Below, one piece after another: positions 35,636 through 45,462 of a DNA stretch of 64,000 nt. Source of the stretch: Thermoplasmatales archaeon (GTDB lineage Archaea; Thermoplasmatota; Thermoplasmata; Thermoplasmatales; Thermoplasmataceae); contig JAJSLM010000001.1 of assembly GCA_026127925.1 (NCBI GenBank), forward strand, positions 372,001-436,000. Direction: 5' to 3'. Below the pieces are notes generated by a model. It was not told the DNA's origin, searched no databases, and saw only the letters and a list, made by a program, of their open reading frames with translations. The position numbers and the translations under genes are program-made. Each line of letters starts with the position of its first letter. Position 1 is the first letter of the stretch.

Positions 35636-38600
35636 ATGGAAACCGAACTTTCTGAATTCAAAGTAGAGGACTATCTCCCATTCCTGGATCCAATTATCTC
35701 TAAATGGTTCAATACAAAATATGAAGGGTTGACGGATCCACAGCGTAGGGCGATACCTATAATTCACTCTGGGCAAAACGTTTTGGTTTCCAGCCCGACC
35801 GGCACGGGAAAAACACTCACCGGTTTCCTGTCTATCATAAACGAGCTGTTCAAACTTGGAAACGAAGGAAAACTTGAAGATCGCATTTACTGCATCTATA
35901 TAAGCCCATTAAAAGCCCTGGCAAACGATATAAATAAAAATCTCAACGAACCTCTTCATGAAATTTACGATCTCTCTACAAAGGAGGAAGAAAAGGTTCC
36001 AAAAATACGTGTAGCTGTTCGATCTGGTGACACTCCACAGTCTGAAAGACAGAAGATGTTACGTACTCCACCGCATATACTCATTACCACGCCAGAATCC
36101 TTTGCCTTAATTCTCTCGTCCTTGAAGTTCGCGGAAAAGATTCGTGACGTCAAATGGGTCATAGTCGACGAGATACACGAGATATCGTCGACGAAAAGAG
36201 GTGCTCTGCTTTCCGTAAACCTTGAACGTCTCCAGAGTGTTGTAGGTAACTTTGTAAGAATCGGCCTTTCAGCCACTCAGGCACCGTTAGATCTTATAGC
36301 CAGTTACCTCTGTGGATACGATGGCGAAAGCAGAAGGCCCTGTGAGATTGTTGATGTTGACGCAAAGAAGTTTCTCGATCTTAAAACGATAACGCCTGTT
36401 GCTGATTTAACGAAGAGTAACTACGAGGTCGCAAACGACAGGATGTACGAGATACTTGCAGACTTAATCGAGTCTCATAAGACAACACTGGTATTCACTA
36501 ATACCAGGAGCGGGACTGAACACGTAGCCATGCGCCTAAAAGCAAGAGGAATAGAAAGTATAGAGGCACATCATGCCTCTCTTGGAAAGGAAAGCCGGCT
36601 GAATGTTGAGAACAAATTGAAGAACGGAGAGTTGAAATGCGTAATAACTTCGACGTCTCTGGAACTCGGTATTGACATAGGTTACATAGATCTTGTAGTT
36701 CAGATTGGCAGTCCTAAATCCGTTTCCAAAGGTATCCAAAGGATTGGGCGGTCCGGTCATGGCATTAATGATATGTCTGTGGGGCGTTTTCTCGTTTTCG
36801 ATCTCGATGATCTCATGGAGTGCGCCGTGCTTACAAAAGCAGCATATGACAAGGAAATTGACAAGGTAGTTATTCCTTCGAATCCCCTGGATATACTATC
36901 ACAGGCGATAGTTGGCATGTCAGTAGAGAAGGTATGGGGGGTGGAAGAGGCATATAGAATAATTCGAAACTCACACTGTTTCCACACGCTGTCTCACGAA
37001 GATTACATGAATACTCTTGACTATCTCTCAGGAAAAATCGAAGACAACGTGATTTACTCAAAGATATGGTACGATGCCGAAGAAGGTTCTTTTGGGAAGA
37101 AGAAAGGCAGCCGTATGATATACTTCATGAATATAGGCACGATACCGGAGGAATCTGATTATCAGGTAATGGACCAGAACGGTAGGCACCTGGGCCAGCT
37201 TAGCGACAAATTTGTGGAGCGCCTACGCCAGGGTGACATATTTGTTCTTGGTGCCAGGACATACATGTTCCTCAAAACACAGAGAAACCGCGTGAACGTA
37301 AAGGACGCGACGGGTCTGAGACCAACGGTTCCTTCATGGACCGGCGAGATGTTGCCCCGAAGTTATGACCTGGGAGTTCTTATAGGAAAATTCCGAGAAG
37401 AAGCTGCAGACAGGATCAAAAATGGTGAGGATATAAGGGACTGGCTCAAGACAGGATATCATCTGGACGATAATAGTGCAAACAGTTTGATTTCCTACAT
37501 CAAGGCACAGATGAATTTTGGGATTCCAACGGAAAATAAACTTCTCGTGGAGGGATACAAAGACAATTCCGGGCTCTACAATATCATCTTTCATGTCCCT
37601 CTTGGGAGAAGAGTTAACGATGCACTCTCACGCGTTTATGCCCTGGCCGTTTCAAACGCACTTGAAGTTAATACCAGAGTAACCGTCACAGACAATGGAT
37701 TCATACTTGCCTCGGAAAAGGAGATACCTATTTTGAAAACGCTTGAAATGGTGTCTCACGATAGCTTTGTGGATTACGCGCGAAGATCTATTTCCAACTC
37801 GGAGGTTTTCAAGCAGAGATTCCGTCACTGTGCTGCAAGATCGCTGATGGTTTTGAGGAAATACAAAGGTTATGATATCTCTGTAGCGAGGCAACAGCTT
37901 CGAAGTGATAAGCTGCTTAGAACACTTGAAGAGATCAAAGGTTTCCCGGTGGTAAAGGAGACTTACAGGGAGGTCATGGAAGACATGATGGACGTTCCAC
38001 GAGCTGCAGATTATGTACGGGATGTAATTGAAAAAAAATCATTCATAGTCCGTAAATATTCTTCTGAAACCAGCCCATTTTCCTATGGGATGATCCTCGC
38101 AGGGATATCCGATATGGTATTGATGGAAGATCGCTCAAAGCTCCTGAGAGAACTCCAGTCTAAGATACTGGACAAGGTCTATGGCCCAGATGAGATAAGA
38201 TTTCTGATCAAGGACCAGAAATCGGTTGAAAAGTATTACGAATCCAAAGTCCCTCGAATAACTGATTATGATTCATACATGGAGATGTGCAATCACTTCC
38301 TCACGATCGATCCTTTTAAAAATCGTGTAAACAGCCCTTTCCCATATGCTTCTGTCGGTACCCTTGACCTCACGGCAAAAGCGATGGAAAACGGCGATAT
38401 ACTATCGGCTTATGTGAGAGGTCCGGTCTGGGCATCGAAAGACAATTACGAAATTGTTAGACGACTATTTTCCACGGAAAAGCCATCAGATCCGGCATCG
38501 CAAAAAATATTGCAAAATTGCAATAGTGTAACCTTTAGTGAACTTAAGAGAAAGACCGAACTCCCAGAAGAAGAATTACGCGATCGCATTATGAAGTTAG

Positions 38601-40777
38601 AATCATCGTATCTCATTCGAAGGAACCAGATAGAGGGTGTTACAGTCTATATATCGAATGATATTGAAGAAAGTGCGATCGATTATGCTGAGGCTTTGTC
38701 AATAGCTTTATTAAAAACCATTTCGAGTTACGGCCCTTTGACGCTGGATGAAATCGTCATAAAGTTACCAGTCAGTGAAAAATCTCTGGTCAATGCTCTT
38801 GATGAATTATGCAAGAATGAAACCGTAGTTTATGATTACATCACTCCTGTCTTTGCAAAGCAATACATCCTCAAGGATGACCTAAATGTCCTTCTGGGGA
38901 GTGGTCCACATAATTTGCTGGAGCTCAGGATCGGTAAGTTCTCCTCGGACGTTACTAACGTTCATGAGTATTTTGATCGCTACGGGTATGCATACAGTGT
39001 TGAAAACATAAAGGCAAGAGTTAAAAAGTTCAATCCTGCCGAATTTGACTCCATGATCTCCAAGAACGAAATACTTTATGGAAAGTTCATGAAGCACAAG
39101 TGGACATTTATGGCCAGGTGGCTTGCAGAATCACTGCATGACCTGCGTTTTGAGGCGTTGGAGAATGACGAAGAGCAAATATACGAATTAATCAATTCAG
39201 GAGAAGACACAGAATCAAAAATTATATCCTCTTCCGGTCTCCCGGCGAAACTTGTAAGGCAGGTGCTGCGAGATCTGGAATATCGTATCGCAATATCGCG
39301 GGACAAGACGAAAAAGATAAGGACCCAATTTGGAATAAATGGGCCTATCAATCCCTCTAGGTCGCTCAAAATATTTCTGGAGAAAATGGGGCCGCTATCG
39401 AAGCACGAGATCGGACGCAATTTTTGGTTCTATCCGGACAAACCGCTGGCGGAGGCTAACGCGAAACCAGTTTTTGTTCAAGATGATTTTTATTATGGTG
39501 GTTTAAAGATCGATGTTGCTGGAAGAAACTATGCAATACTGCCTATAGTGGATCCGCTTGAGATATATCTGCCACGGAGATACTTAAACGAAATAGACTA
39601 CAATTATGTCTTTGTTGAAAACGGAAAAGAATCTGTTAATATGAACCTTGACGTGTCTGATAATGCGTTATGGATCAGCAATATATCAGGGGACACAAAG
39701 CATAGTGCTGAATTCCTCCAATGTGCTCTTGATATTGAACAGAAATTCGGATGCGACAGCATGATCATAGCTAATCCACCCGAGAGTTTGCTCACAGGCC
39801 CCACACATCCTGCTATCAAGACCGAGGGCAATTCACTTATAAGTGGTAATTTCAGTGTGGCCGAAATGGAGGATGAAGAATTATTCATCAGATCTGCAAC
39901 ATTCCAAAGTTCTATGAGTGTCAAAAATCCGTATGATGCCCTAAGAAGGGCTATTTTTGGTATCAGGTCAGAATCGGAGAGTTCACTGATAGGGTTGAAG
40001 GGAAACCTTATAACGGACTATTTTGTCTCGAAACTGCTCTATTCCTTCTCCGGTCCATTCATGGTTCCTGCTCTTGCGACAATGGAATCCATATCCGTAT
40101 ACAGGGCATTAAGAAAAAAGGAGCTGTCCGAACTTGATCAGGTCGTGATCAGAACTGTGATGGAACTTGGAAGTGCATCATTATCAGATATTTATATCAA
40201 AAATGATATGATCAAAAGCAAAGCCTCCCAAATCATCAGGAAACTGTTCAGTGATTGTATATTAGCAAAGGATTTTTATGGGAAATATGTTTTTGTTCCT
40301 GAAATATACTCATATGAGGAAGCCGTGAATATAATCTTGCGCTCGCTAATCAACACCATCGGGTTCGCTGATTCTGAATTAATCAATTCAGTGGTTGGTT
40401 CACCAGTTGCATATGATCCGAATAAAGCAATAAAAAGCCTTCAAAAGGATATGAAAGTCTTTACGGTCGCAATTCCTGGAAAACAAAAGATCCTTTTCAC
40501 GACAAGAGACTACTTAAACTCCAAAGATTATAAAGATAACTCACGTATTCTAATGCCAAAAGACATGGTAATATTGTGTTTTTCGGATTACCTCAAGAGA
40601 AAACTGGGAACGATTAACGTTTATGTTCTAATTCACGACGGCGAAATGAAGGCAGCCTTCAAGGGAAGGAAGTTTATCAAAAACATATTCGTGGATAAAC
40701 TCTACGCAGACGAAAAGGAAAAGGCACATCTGGTATCTGAATTCAAGAAACTTGGATATTCTTTGTCTTTTCCATAG
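35636..40777 (+). CDS. Giant Lhr-like superfamily 2 helicase
   Basis: 1713 residues, about twice the usual archaeal Lhr. N-terminal RecA core: Q-motif region LTDPQRRAIP, Walker A SPTGTGKT (53-60), Asp-Glu-Ile-His box at 178-181, SAT motif at 212, motif VI QRIGRSGH (368-375). Winged-helix and Lhr-core domains (about 450-900) follow, with RPTVPSWTGEMLPRSYDLG typical of Lhr. The remaining 800 residues contain several more predicted winged-helix segments and a beta-rich domain near 1260-1400 with no named family visible; bacterial Lhr (about 1500 residues) also has a long C-terminal extension. Expected role: 3'-5' DNA translocation in repair. The gene is monocistronic. Confidence 0.85.
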   Translation: METELSEFKVEDYLPFLDPIISKWFNTKYEGLTDPQRRAIPIIHSGQNVLVSSPTGTGKTLTGFLSIINELFKLGNEGKLEDRIYCIYISPLKALANDINKNLNEPLHEIYDLSTKEEEKVPKIRVAVRSGDTPQSERQKMLRTPPHILITTPESFALILSSLKFAEKIRDVKWVIVDEIHEISSTKRGALLSVNLERLQSVVGNFVRIGLSATQAPLDLIASYLCGYDGESRRPCEIVDVDAKKFLDLKTITPVADLTKSNYEVANDRMYEILADLIESHKTTLVFTNTRSGTEHVAMRLKARGIESIEAHHASLGKESRLNVENKLKNGELKCVITSTSLELGIDIGYIDLVVQIGSPKSVSKGIQRIGRSGHGINDMSVGRFLVFDLDDLMECAVLTKAAYDKEIDKVVIPSNPLDILSQAIVGMSVEKVWGVEEAYRIIRNSHCFHTLSHEDYMNTLDYLSGKIEDNVIYSKIWYDAEEGSFGKKKGSRMIYFMNIGTIPEESDYQVMDQNGRHLGQLSDKFVERLRQGDIFVLGARTYMFLKTQRNRVNVKDATGLRPTVPSWTGEMLPRSYDLGVLIGKFREEAADRIKNGEDIRDWLKTGYHLDDNSANSLISYIKAQMNFGIPTENKLLVEGYKDNSGLYNIIFHVPLGRRVNDALSRVYALAVSNALEVNTRVTVTDNGFILASEKEIPILKTLEMVSHDSFVDYARRSISNSEVFKQRFRHCAARSLMVLRKYKGYDISVARQQLRSDKLLRTLEEIKGFPVVKETYREVMEDMMDVPRAADYVRDVIEKKSFIVRKYSSETSPFSYGMILAGISDMVLMEDRSKLLRELQSKILDKVYGPDEIRFLIKDQKSVEKYYESKVPRITDYDSYMEMCNHFLTIDPFKNRVNSPFPYASVGTLDLTAKAMENGDILSAYVRGPVWASKDNYEIVRRLFSTEKPSDPASQKILQNCNSVTFSELKRKTELPEEELRDRIMKLESSYLIRRNQIEGVTVYISNDIEESAIDYAEALSIALLKTISSYGPLTLDEIVIKLPVSEKSLVNALDELCKNETVVYDYITPVFAKQYILKDDLNVLLGSGPHNLLELRIGKFSSDVTNVHEYFDRYGYAYSVENIKARVKKFNPAEFDSMISKNEILYGKFMKHKWTFMARWLAESLHDLRFEALENDEEQIYELINSGEDTESKIISSSGLPAKLVRQVLRDLEYRIAISRDKTKKIRTQFGINGPINPSRSLKIFLEKMGPLSKHEIGRNFWFYPDKPLAEANAKPVFVQDDFYYGGLKIDVAGRNYAILPIVDPLEIYLPRRYLNEIDYNYVFVENGKESVNMNLDVSDNALWISNISGDTKHSAEFLQCALDIEQKFGCDSMIIANPPESLLTGPTHPAIKTEGNSLISGNFSVAEMEDEELFIRSATFQSSMSVKNPYDALRRAIFGIRSESESSLIGLKGNLITDYFVSKLLYSFSGPFMVPALATMESISVYRALRKKELSELDQVVIRTVMELGSASLSDIYIKNDMIKSKASQIIRKLFSDCILAKDFYGKYVFVPEIYSYEEAVNIILRSLINTIGFADSELINSVVGSPVAYDPNKAIKSLQKDMKVFTVAIPGKQKILFTTRDYLNSKDYKDNSRILMPKDMVILCFSDYLKRKLGTINVYVLIHDGEMKAAFKGRKFIKNIFVDKLYADEKEKAHLVSEFKKLGYSLSFP

Positions 40778-40839
40778 ATTTAACGTGAATGGAGTTTTTA
40801 GGTTGAATAATTTATTTACTTGGCATCTATCAAGTTCAG

Positions 40840-41109
40840 ATGAATGATCCATATTATTACCTATCTGGAATCGCGATTGTGCTGTCAATTTTTCTTCTCG
40901 TAGTGGGTCTAAAAGCCTATAAAAAAAGCAAAATAAAGTTGTTACTTTTTCTGAACGTTACATTCCTGATCATACTCATTGATTCCTTTTTAGCGCTTCT
41001 AGTTGGTTTCAACATAATTCCTGTTCCATATTCAATGAGTGATCTGTTCCTTGCCTCTGAGATTGTCGTAATGATTCTGTTCTACGTTGGTGTCGTTCGA
41101 GGTAATTGA
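40840..41109 (+). CDS. Small three-helix membrane protein
   Basis: 89 residues: helices at about 6-24, 32-54 and 63-84 with a basic first loop (KAYKKSKIK). No family signature. It is followed after three bases by a winged-helix regulator gene, a pairing common in archaea for membrane sensors or transporters with their regulators. The 3' two-thirds of the spacer from the helicase stop contains a TATA-like TAATTTATTTA near 40806. Confidence 0.6.
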   Translation: MNDPYYYLSGIAIVLSIFLLVVGLKAYKKSKIKLLLFLNVTFLIILIDSFLALLVGFNIIPVPYSMSDLFLASEIVVMILFYVGVVRGN

Positions 41110-41112
41110 GAC

Positions 41113-41616
41113 TTGGATAGGATTTCTGAAGCTAGGGAGTTGATAACTTCAACAGTACGTTCCAATCCTGGAATCCATTTTAGGGAACTTCAAAGAATAA
41201 CCGGTTTAGCCAATGGTCAGATACAATATCACCTGTACCAGATGGAAAAAAGCGGTTTAATCAGCGTAAGATCCGATGGGAAATTAAAAAGGTACTTTCT
41301 CATAGAATCTACGGGATATGATGAACGAAACTTGATCCTTTATTTGAGGAGCAGTGGAACAAGGCCTCTGATATTCAGGTTGGTAATCGAAAAGGAGATC
41401 GATTTAGGGAAGTTATTGAAAAGTAAGAAAAGCCCAAAAGGAAACAATGAAGTTGTTGATTTACTTACAAAGGAGCAAATTGCAGCCATAAGAGAGGAAG
41501 GAGAAAAGCGCTACCTCTATCTCAAAAATCCTGAACAGGTGATCGATACGATGCGAAAGTACAAAGAGAGTTTCCTTGATTCACTTTCCATGAATCTATT
41601 GTCGCTGCTTGAGTAA
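41113..41616 (+). CDS. Winged-helix transcription regulator
   Basis: 167 residues from a TTG codon three bases after the previous stop. The first 75 residues form a winged helix: ARELITSTVRSNPGIHFRELQRITGLANGQIQYHLYQMEKSGLI, the wing SVRSDGKLKRYFL, as in MarR/ArsR-like archaeal regulators. A second helical half (about 80-165) has no known domain. It ends one base before the end of the oppositely oriented surface-protein gene. Probable control of this small locus is inferred from position. Confidence 0.72.
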   Translation: MDRISEARELITSTVRSNPGIHFRELQRITGLANGQIQYHLYQMEKSGLISVRSDGKLKRYFLIESTGYDERNLILYLRSSGTRPLIFRLVIEKEIDLGKLLKSKKSPKGNNEVVDLLTKEQIAAIREEGEKRYLYLKNPEQVIDTMRKYKESFLDSLSMNLLSLLE

Positions 41617-41617
41617 T

Positions 41618-42565
41618 TTAGATGTGTTTTTTTCTATAATACCCGTAAGATGTTCCAAGTAACGCAAAACCGGTAGCAAGCCCTGCTCCAAGAAACTCTA
41701 TGTGTTCGTATAGAAATTCCCTAATATTATTTAGCGCATTATAAATGACTGTATGATTTAAGAGATTAAATGTTGGCACAGAAAAGAACGGGTCCTGAAC
41801 AATACTGAATGAGTGGTTACGGTTTGTAGCGTTGAACTGGTAAGTGAATACAACTGCAGGGAACAGCTTCAAAGGAATAAATCTACTTCTATCGTGTCCC
41901 AAAACTTCTGGTTTATCATTCATAGTATAGTTGGTATTCCACCAGTAATACGCATTGACGTTCTTCTCTCCAGTAATGTTCAAATAGTAATTTCGTTCTT
42001 TGGAATAATTGCTAAATTTATAGTGATTAAGTGAAAAATAGGTATGATTCAGTGTTCCAGCCCCTAGAAATTGGTAAAGTGAAACATTTCCACTGCCTTG
42101 GAAACTGCTGCTTGATATTTCTATCGTTATCTCAAGTGTGGTCACTTTCTCTGTGGAATTTGGAAGATACCCAGTGGTTCTATTCGTAATTATATTCACA
42201 TTTACAGTTTTTTCAAAGGAGAAATTTGGAAGTTGGCCAGTAATATTCTGATCAGTTATGTTCATCATTCCACTCAGTACTGGAATTGAGTCAACCGTTG
42301 CAGAGTACTCGTTCTGATATCCGTTTATCTTTTTGAAGTCCCATTTTGCAAAATTAAATGGAAAATGATATGTTGTACCGTCGTTTGTTACAGTAATGGA
42401 CGAATAGGAAACATTGAAGCTCTGATTATTTGTGGTATTTATGTAAACTTCCGGCAAATTTCCAAAAACCATCTGCCCACGATCCTGAAAAGGACTTGCA
42501 AGTGAAACTGAGGTGAGTGCAAGACTTAGTGAAACAACCAGAACTAAAATGAATATTTTCTTCAA
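41618..42565 (-). CDS. Membrane-anchored, probably glycosylated surface protein
   Basis: 315 residues: signal peptide (1-23), a beta-rich extracellular part with about 20 Asn-X-Ser/Thr sites, a C-terminal helix (about 287-309) and a short basic tail (YYRKKHI). The plan fits an archaeal cell-surface glycoprotein. No catalytic motif is visible. It converges with the winged-helix regulator gene. Confidence 0.62.
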   Translation of the reverse strand: MKKIFILVLVVSLSLALTSVSLASPFQDRGQMVFGNLPEVYINTTNNQSFNVSYSSITVTNDGTTYHFPFNFAKWDFKKINGYQNEYSATVDSIPVLSGMMNITDQNITGQLPNFSFEKTVNVNIITNRTTGYLPNSTEKVTTLEITIEISSSSFQGSGNVSLYQFLGAGTLNHTYFSLNHYKFSNYSKERNYYLNITGEKNVNAYYWWNTNYTMNDKPEVLGHDRSRFIPLKLFPAVVFTYQFNATNRNHSFSIVQDPFFSVPTFNLLNHTVIYNALNNIREFLYEHIEFLGAGLATGFALLGTSYGYYRKKHI

Positions 42566-43430
42566 GTTAATTGTTAATTTAACACTATTTAAAATCTTTT
42601 CTGGTACAATATATCTTTTTTAATCATTTTCCGGCCATAGTGTGTGTTATATACGGACCACTAACTTTAAATCTTCCAGATCACGATACAGCACCGAAGT
42701 CCCGGTGTTCTAAGATATTTACTGCTCCGAATCGCCTTATGCAGAAATGTGTGTTTGATAAGATTTCTAATTTGAAATCTTGTGATCTTCTCTTTATAAA
42801 ATTTTAAAATTCCAGCGGAGTGTCTACTCTATTTATACTCGATTTAATATCGTCTATTCTCTCTTTTATTTACCGGATTCAGGAGAATTCTTCTTGAAGT
42901 TCTAGCATGATCATATTGAGCACTTCTTCGAAAGTTTCTGCATTATATTCTCGCAATCCCCCCATCTCAGTCCGAAGTTTTGCCAAGAATTGTTCACCGT
43001 CTTTATCAAATTCAATGTTACATATTAGTTCCTGCACACTATCACCCCACCCCGATTTTCTAGAACTATAAACATTTTCTTATTATTCTGGAGCTAACTA
43101 CGCCATTACCGAATTTGCGCGTTATTCTGATATTTTGGTTGTGTATACGCCAATTTTTAAAAAAATTCCAATAGGTAAGCTGTTAAAACAAAAGCGTAAA
43201 ATTTTTCTTTTCGAGACGGTCAAAAACTTGGTCTATCTTTGTAGTCTATTCTGTACAATTTAATTTCTCAAACAGCTGCAGACTCTTTCATTTACTGCTC
43301 TGAGAGTGCATTCCACCGTCGAAATGATTGTTACTTGTGAACTCCATCAATCAAAATTTGTCAATGCCTTTCAGGATCATACAAACGCAAATTTCATGAA
43401 AACTCATTCGGCCATTTCTTTCAATTTTTT
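42566..43430. other. Long AT-rich spacer holding one small gene
   Basis: Apart from the 52-codon frame at 42879-43037 (listed separately) no gene is seen. The spacer carries several AT-rich runs and no recognisable RNA gene. The segment 43038-43430, ahead of the dehydrogenase stop codon, shows only chance open frames. Confidence 0.4.
42879..43037 (-). CDS. Small acidic protein, unknown function (52 residues)
   Basis: Minus-strand frame from GTG 43037 to TGA. A ribosome-binding sequence GGGGTGAT ends three bases before the GTG, matching the 16S 3' end, and a TATA-like TTTATA lies about 35 bp upstream, so the frame is probably real. The protein reads MQELICNIEFDKDGEQFLAKL to a C-terminal helix ETFEEVLNMIMLELQEEFS; acidic, predicted beta-beta-alpha, with no signal. 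Function unknown. Confidence 0.5.
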   Translation of the reverse strand: MQELICNIEFDKDGEQFLAKLRTEMGGLREYNAETFEEVLNMIMLELQEEFS

Positions 43431-44441
43431 TCAAAGTTTGAGCATTATTCTGCCAACTGATCTCTTTGCTAGCATATCCTCATATGCCTCATTTACCTCC
43501 GTGAGACCTACGGTTTTGTAAACAACAGAGTGCACTTTACCAGTTTTATTTAGCTCTAGTGCCTTCAACACGTCTTCTTTCGTGGAACTTATGCTTCCTT
43601 TGATAGTATTCCCCTTAAGAATAATCAATCCGAGTGGCAGTGGTACTGCGGTCGGATCTACGTTCCCTATGACTATCATTCTCCCTCCGACTCGAAGAGA
43701 ACGAAGAGACCTTTCAAATGTAGGCAACCCAACAGACTCGAGTACAACGTGCACACCATCACCCGTTAGATCTTTTACTTCCTTGTTGAAATCTTTCCCC
43801 GTGACCACGTGATCGGCACCCAGTTGGTACAGCTGCTCAGATTTCCATGGAGAGCTTGTTTCTGCAATAACGTGTCCCCCCAAAGCTTTCGCAACCTGTA
43901 TCGCGTGCGTACCCACGCCGCCGCCTGCGCCGGTTATCAAAATGTTTTGCCCTTCCTGTAGTTTTCCTAATCTGGAAATAGCATGAATAATCATCCCTGT
44001 CACGCAAGCAGCTATCGAAGCGTCAGGAGCTGGAACGCCATCGGGAACCTTTACCAGTGAAATTTCCGGAATGTTTAGGTACTTCTCATAGGCGCCATTG
44101 ATCATCTCCCCAAACGTTCTTTTGTAGGGACACAGATTCTCACTCCCAGAGAGACAAAATTCGCATTTTCCACAAGGCACATAGATTAAGCTTGAAACTC
44201 TGTCTCCAACCTTGAAACCTTTAACGTCGTCGCCTTTCTTCACAATACGCCCCGCTATTTCGTGCCCAGGAACTATGGGAAGAGAAACTCTTGGGAAAAA
44301 TCCTTTTTGCGTAAGGATGTCTCGGTAGCAAATGCCGGTTGTGTCCTGCTCTACAAGGACTTCATTGGACAAAATCTCAGGTTGTTTCAGTTCTTTTACT
44401 TCAAGTGGCTTGTTGAGTTCAGAGAGAACCACAGCTTTCAT
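43431..44441 (-). CDS. Zinc-dependent MDR dehydrogenase/reductase (acryloyl-CoA-reductase-like)
   Basis: 336 residues of the zinc alcohol dehydrogenase superfamily. Catalytic zinc ligands Cys38 (GICYRD), His60-Glu61 (PGHE) and Cys146; structural zinc Cys90, Cys93, Cys96 and Cys104; NAD(P) fold GAGGGVG near 172. Segments such as CYRDILTQKGFFPRV and IGNVDPTAVPLPLG closely follow the Metallosphaera acryloyl-CoA reductase, so a short-chain enoyl-CoA or aldehyde substrate is as likely as an alcohol. Monocistronic; divergent from the ThiF-like gene. Confidence 0.85.
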   Translation of the reverse strand: MKAVVLSELNKPLEVKELKQPEILSNEVLVEQDTTGICYRDILTQKGFFPRVSLPIVPGHEIAGRIVKKGDDVKGFKVGDRVSSLIYVPCGKCEFCLSGSENLCPYKRTFGEMINGAYEKYLNIPEISLVKVPDGVPAPDASIAACVTGMIIHAISRLGKLQEGQNILITGAGGGVGTHAIQVAKALGGHVIAETSSPWKSEQLYQLGADHVVTGKDFNKEVKDLTGDGVHVVLESVGLPTFERSLRSLRVGGRMIVIGNVDPTAVPLPLGLIILKGNTIKGSISSTKEDVLKALELNKTGKVHSVVYKTVGLTEVNEAYEDMLAKRSVGRIMLKL

Positions 44442-44542
44442 AACATGTGATTGCGCGGGTACGTAAAATGATTACGAATCGGTCCAAAGAGTGTCTCAAG
44501 ACTTGAATATCCTTATTAACGATTTTCAATTTCTGTTAATGC

Positions 44543-45268
44543 ATGAATTTTGGGATTCGCTACTCACGGGAAATCGCCCTCAAAGAGATATCTATAGATG
44601 GTTATATTGCTCTGAAGAAATCTAAAGTGAGTGTCATAGGTCTGGGATCTACCGGGTCTGTTTCCGCTGATCTGTTCGTTAGAGCCGGGATATCAAAGAT
44701 CGCGTTAGTAGATGGAGATAACGTGGATATTACGAATCTGCACCGGCAGATACTATACGACGAATTGGATGTTGGAAAGAACAAAGCCGAAATGGCAGCA
44801 TTTCATTTAAAGAAGATTAACTCGGATACTGAAATTGCGAGTTTTCCAGTTAATCTTGATGCAGAGAACATTTCGGAATTACTCGATGGAACCGATTTGG
44901 TTATGGATGGCACAGATAACATGCGGTCGAGGCGAGTTATAAATGAGTACTGTGTTAAGAATAGTATACCATGGGTTTTCACTTCTTCCATTGGCACTGT
45001 AGCTGAAGTGAAAGCCATAATACCAGGGAAAACTGCGTGTCTATCATGTTTCATAAGAGACACCGATGAAATGGACATGAGCTGTGAACAGTTAGGCGTA
45101 CTTGCCTCTGCTCCTCTAATAGCCTCCTCTATCGCCTGGACTACAGCGGTGCGTATACTGAAAGGAGAAGATGTTTCGGGAAATTTAGTTTTCATAGACG
45201 CGTGGAATCTGGATGTAAGAGAGATCAGCATTGCAAGGAATCCAGAATGTCCAGTATGTGGCAATTAG
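44543..45268 (+). CDS. ThiF/MoeB/HesA-type E1-like adenylyltransferase
   Basis: 241 residues. Rossmann loop VIGLGSTGS (about 31-39), DGDNVDITNLHRQILY with the adenylation Asp and Arg, DGTDNMRSRRVIN, and a zinc site made of CLSC and the terminal CPVCGN. It activates the C-terminal Gly of a ubiquitin-like sulfur carrier (MoaD/ThiS/SAMP) by adenylation. MoaB, MoaC and MobA genes lie within 2 kb, so molybdopterin synthase carrier activation is the likeliest role; tRNA thiolation or protein sampylation are alternatives. Confidence 0.87.
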   Translation: MNFGIRYSREIALKEISIDGYIALKKSKVSVIGLGSTGSVSADLFVRAGISKIALVDGDNVDITNLHRQILYDELDVGKNKAEMAAFHLKKINSDTEIASFPVNLDAENISELLDGTDLVMDGTDNMRSRRVINEYCVKNSIPWVFTSSIGTVAEVKAIIPGKTACLSCFIRDTDEMDMSCEQLGVLASAPLIASSIAWTTAVRILKGEDVSGNLVFIDAWNLDVREISIARNPECPVCGN

Positions 45269-45462
45269 GCAGATTCTGAGCATTTAAAGCTCTATCATGT
45301 GTATTAGCAGGTTGGTCGTGAAGGAGAGAAGGTTCATAATTCCCTTAAGTGATTTTAAGGCTATTTGTTGTCGCGTTGAAGAGTACCAAAGTTAAAGGTG
45401 AATGGCTAAATTTTGCTGATCTTCGAAATACCCAATTCACATGGCGATGCATTTCTGTGAGA

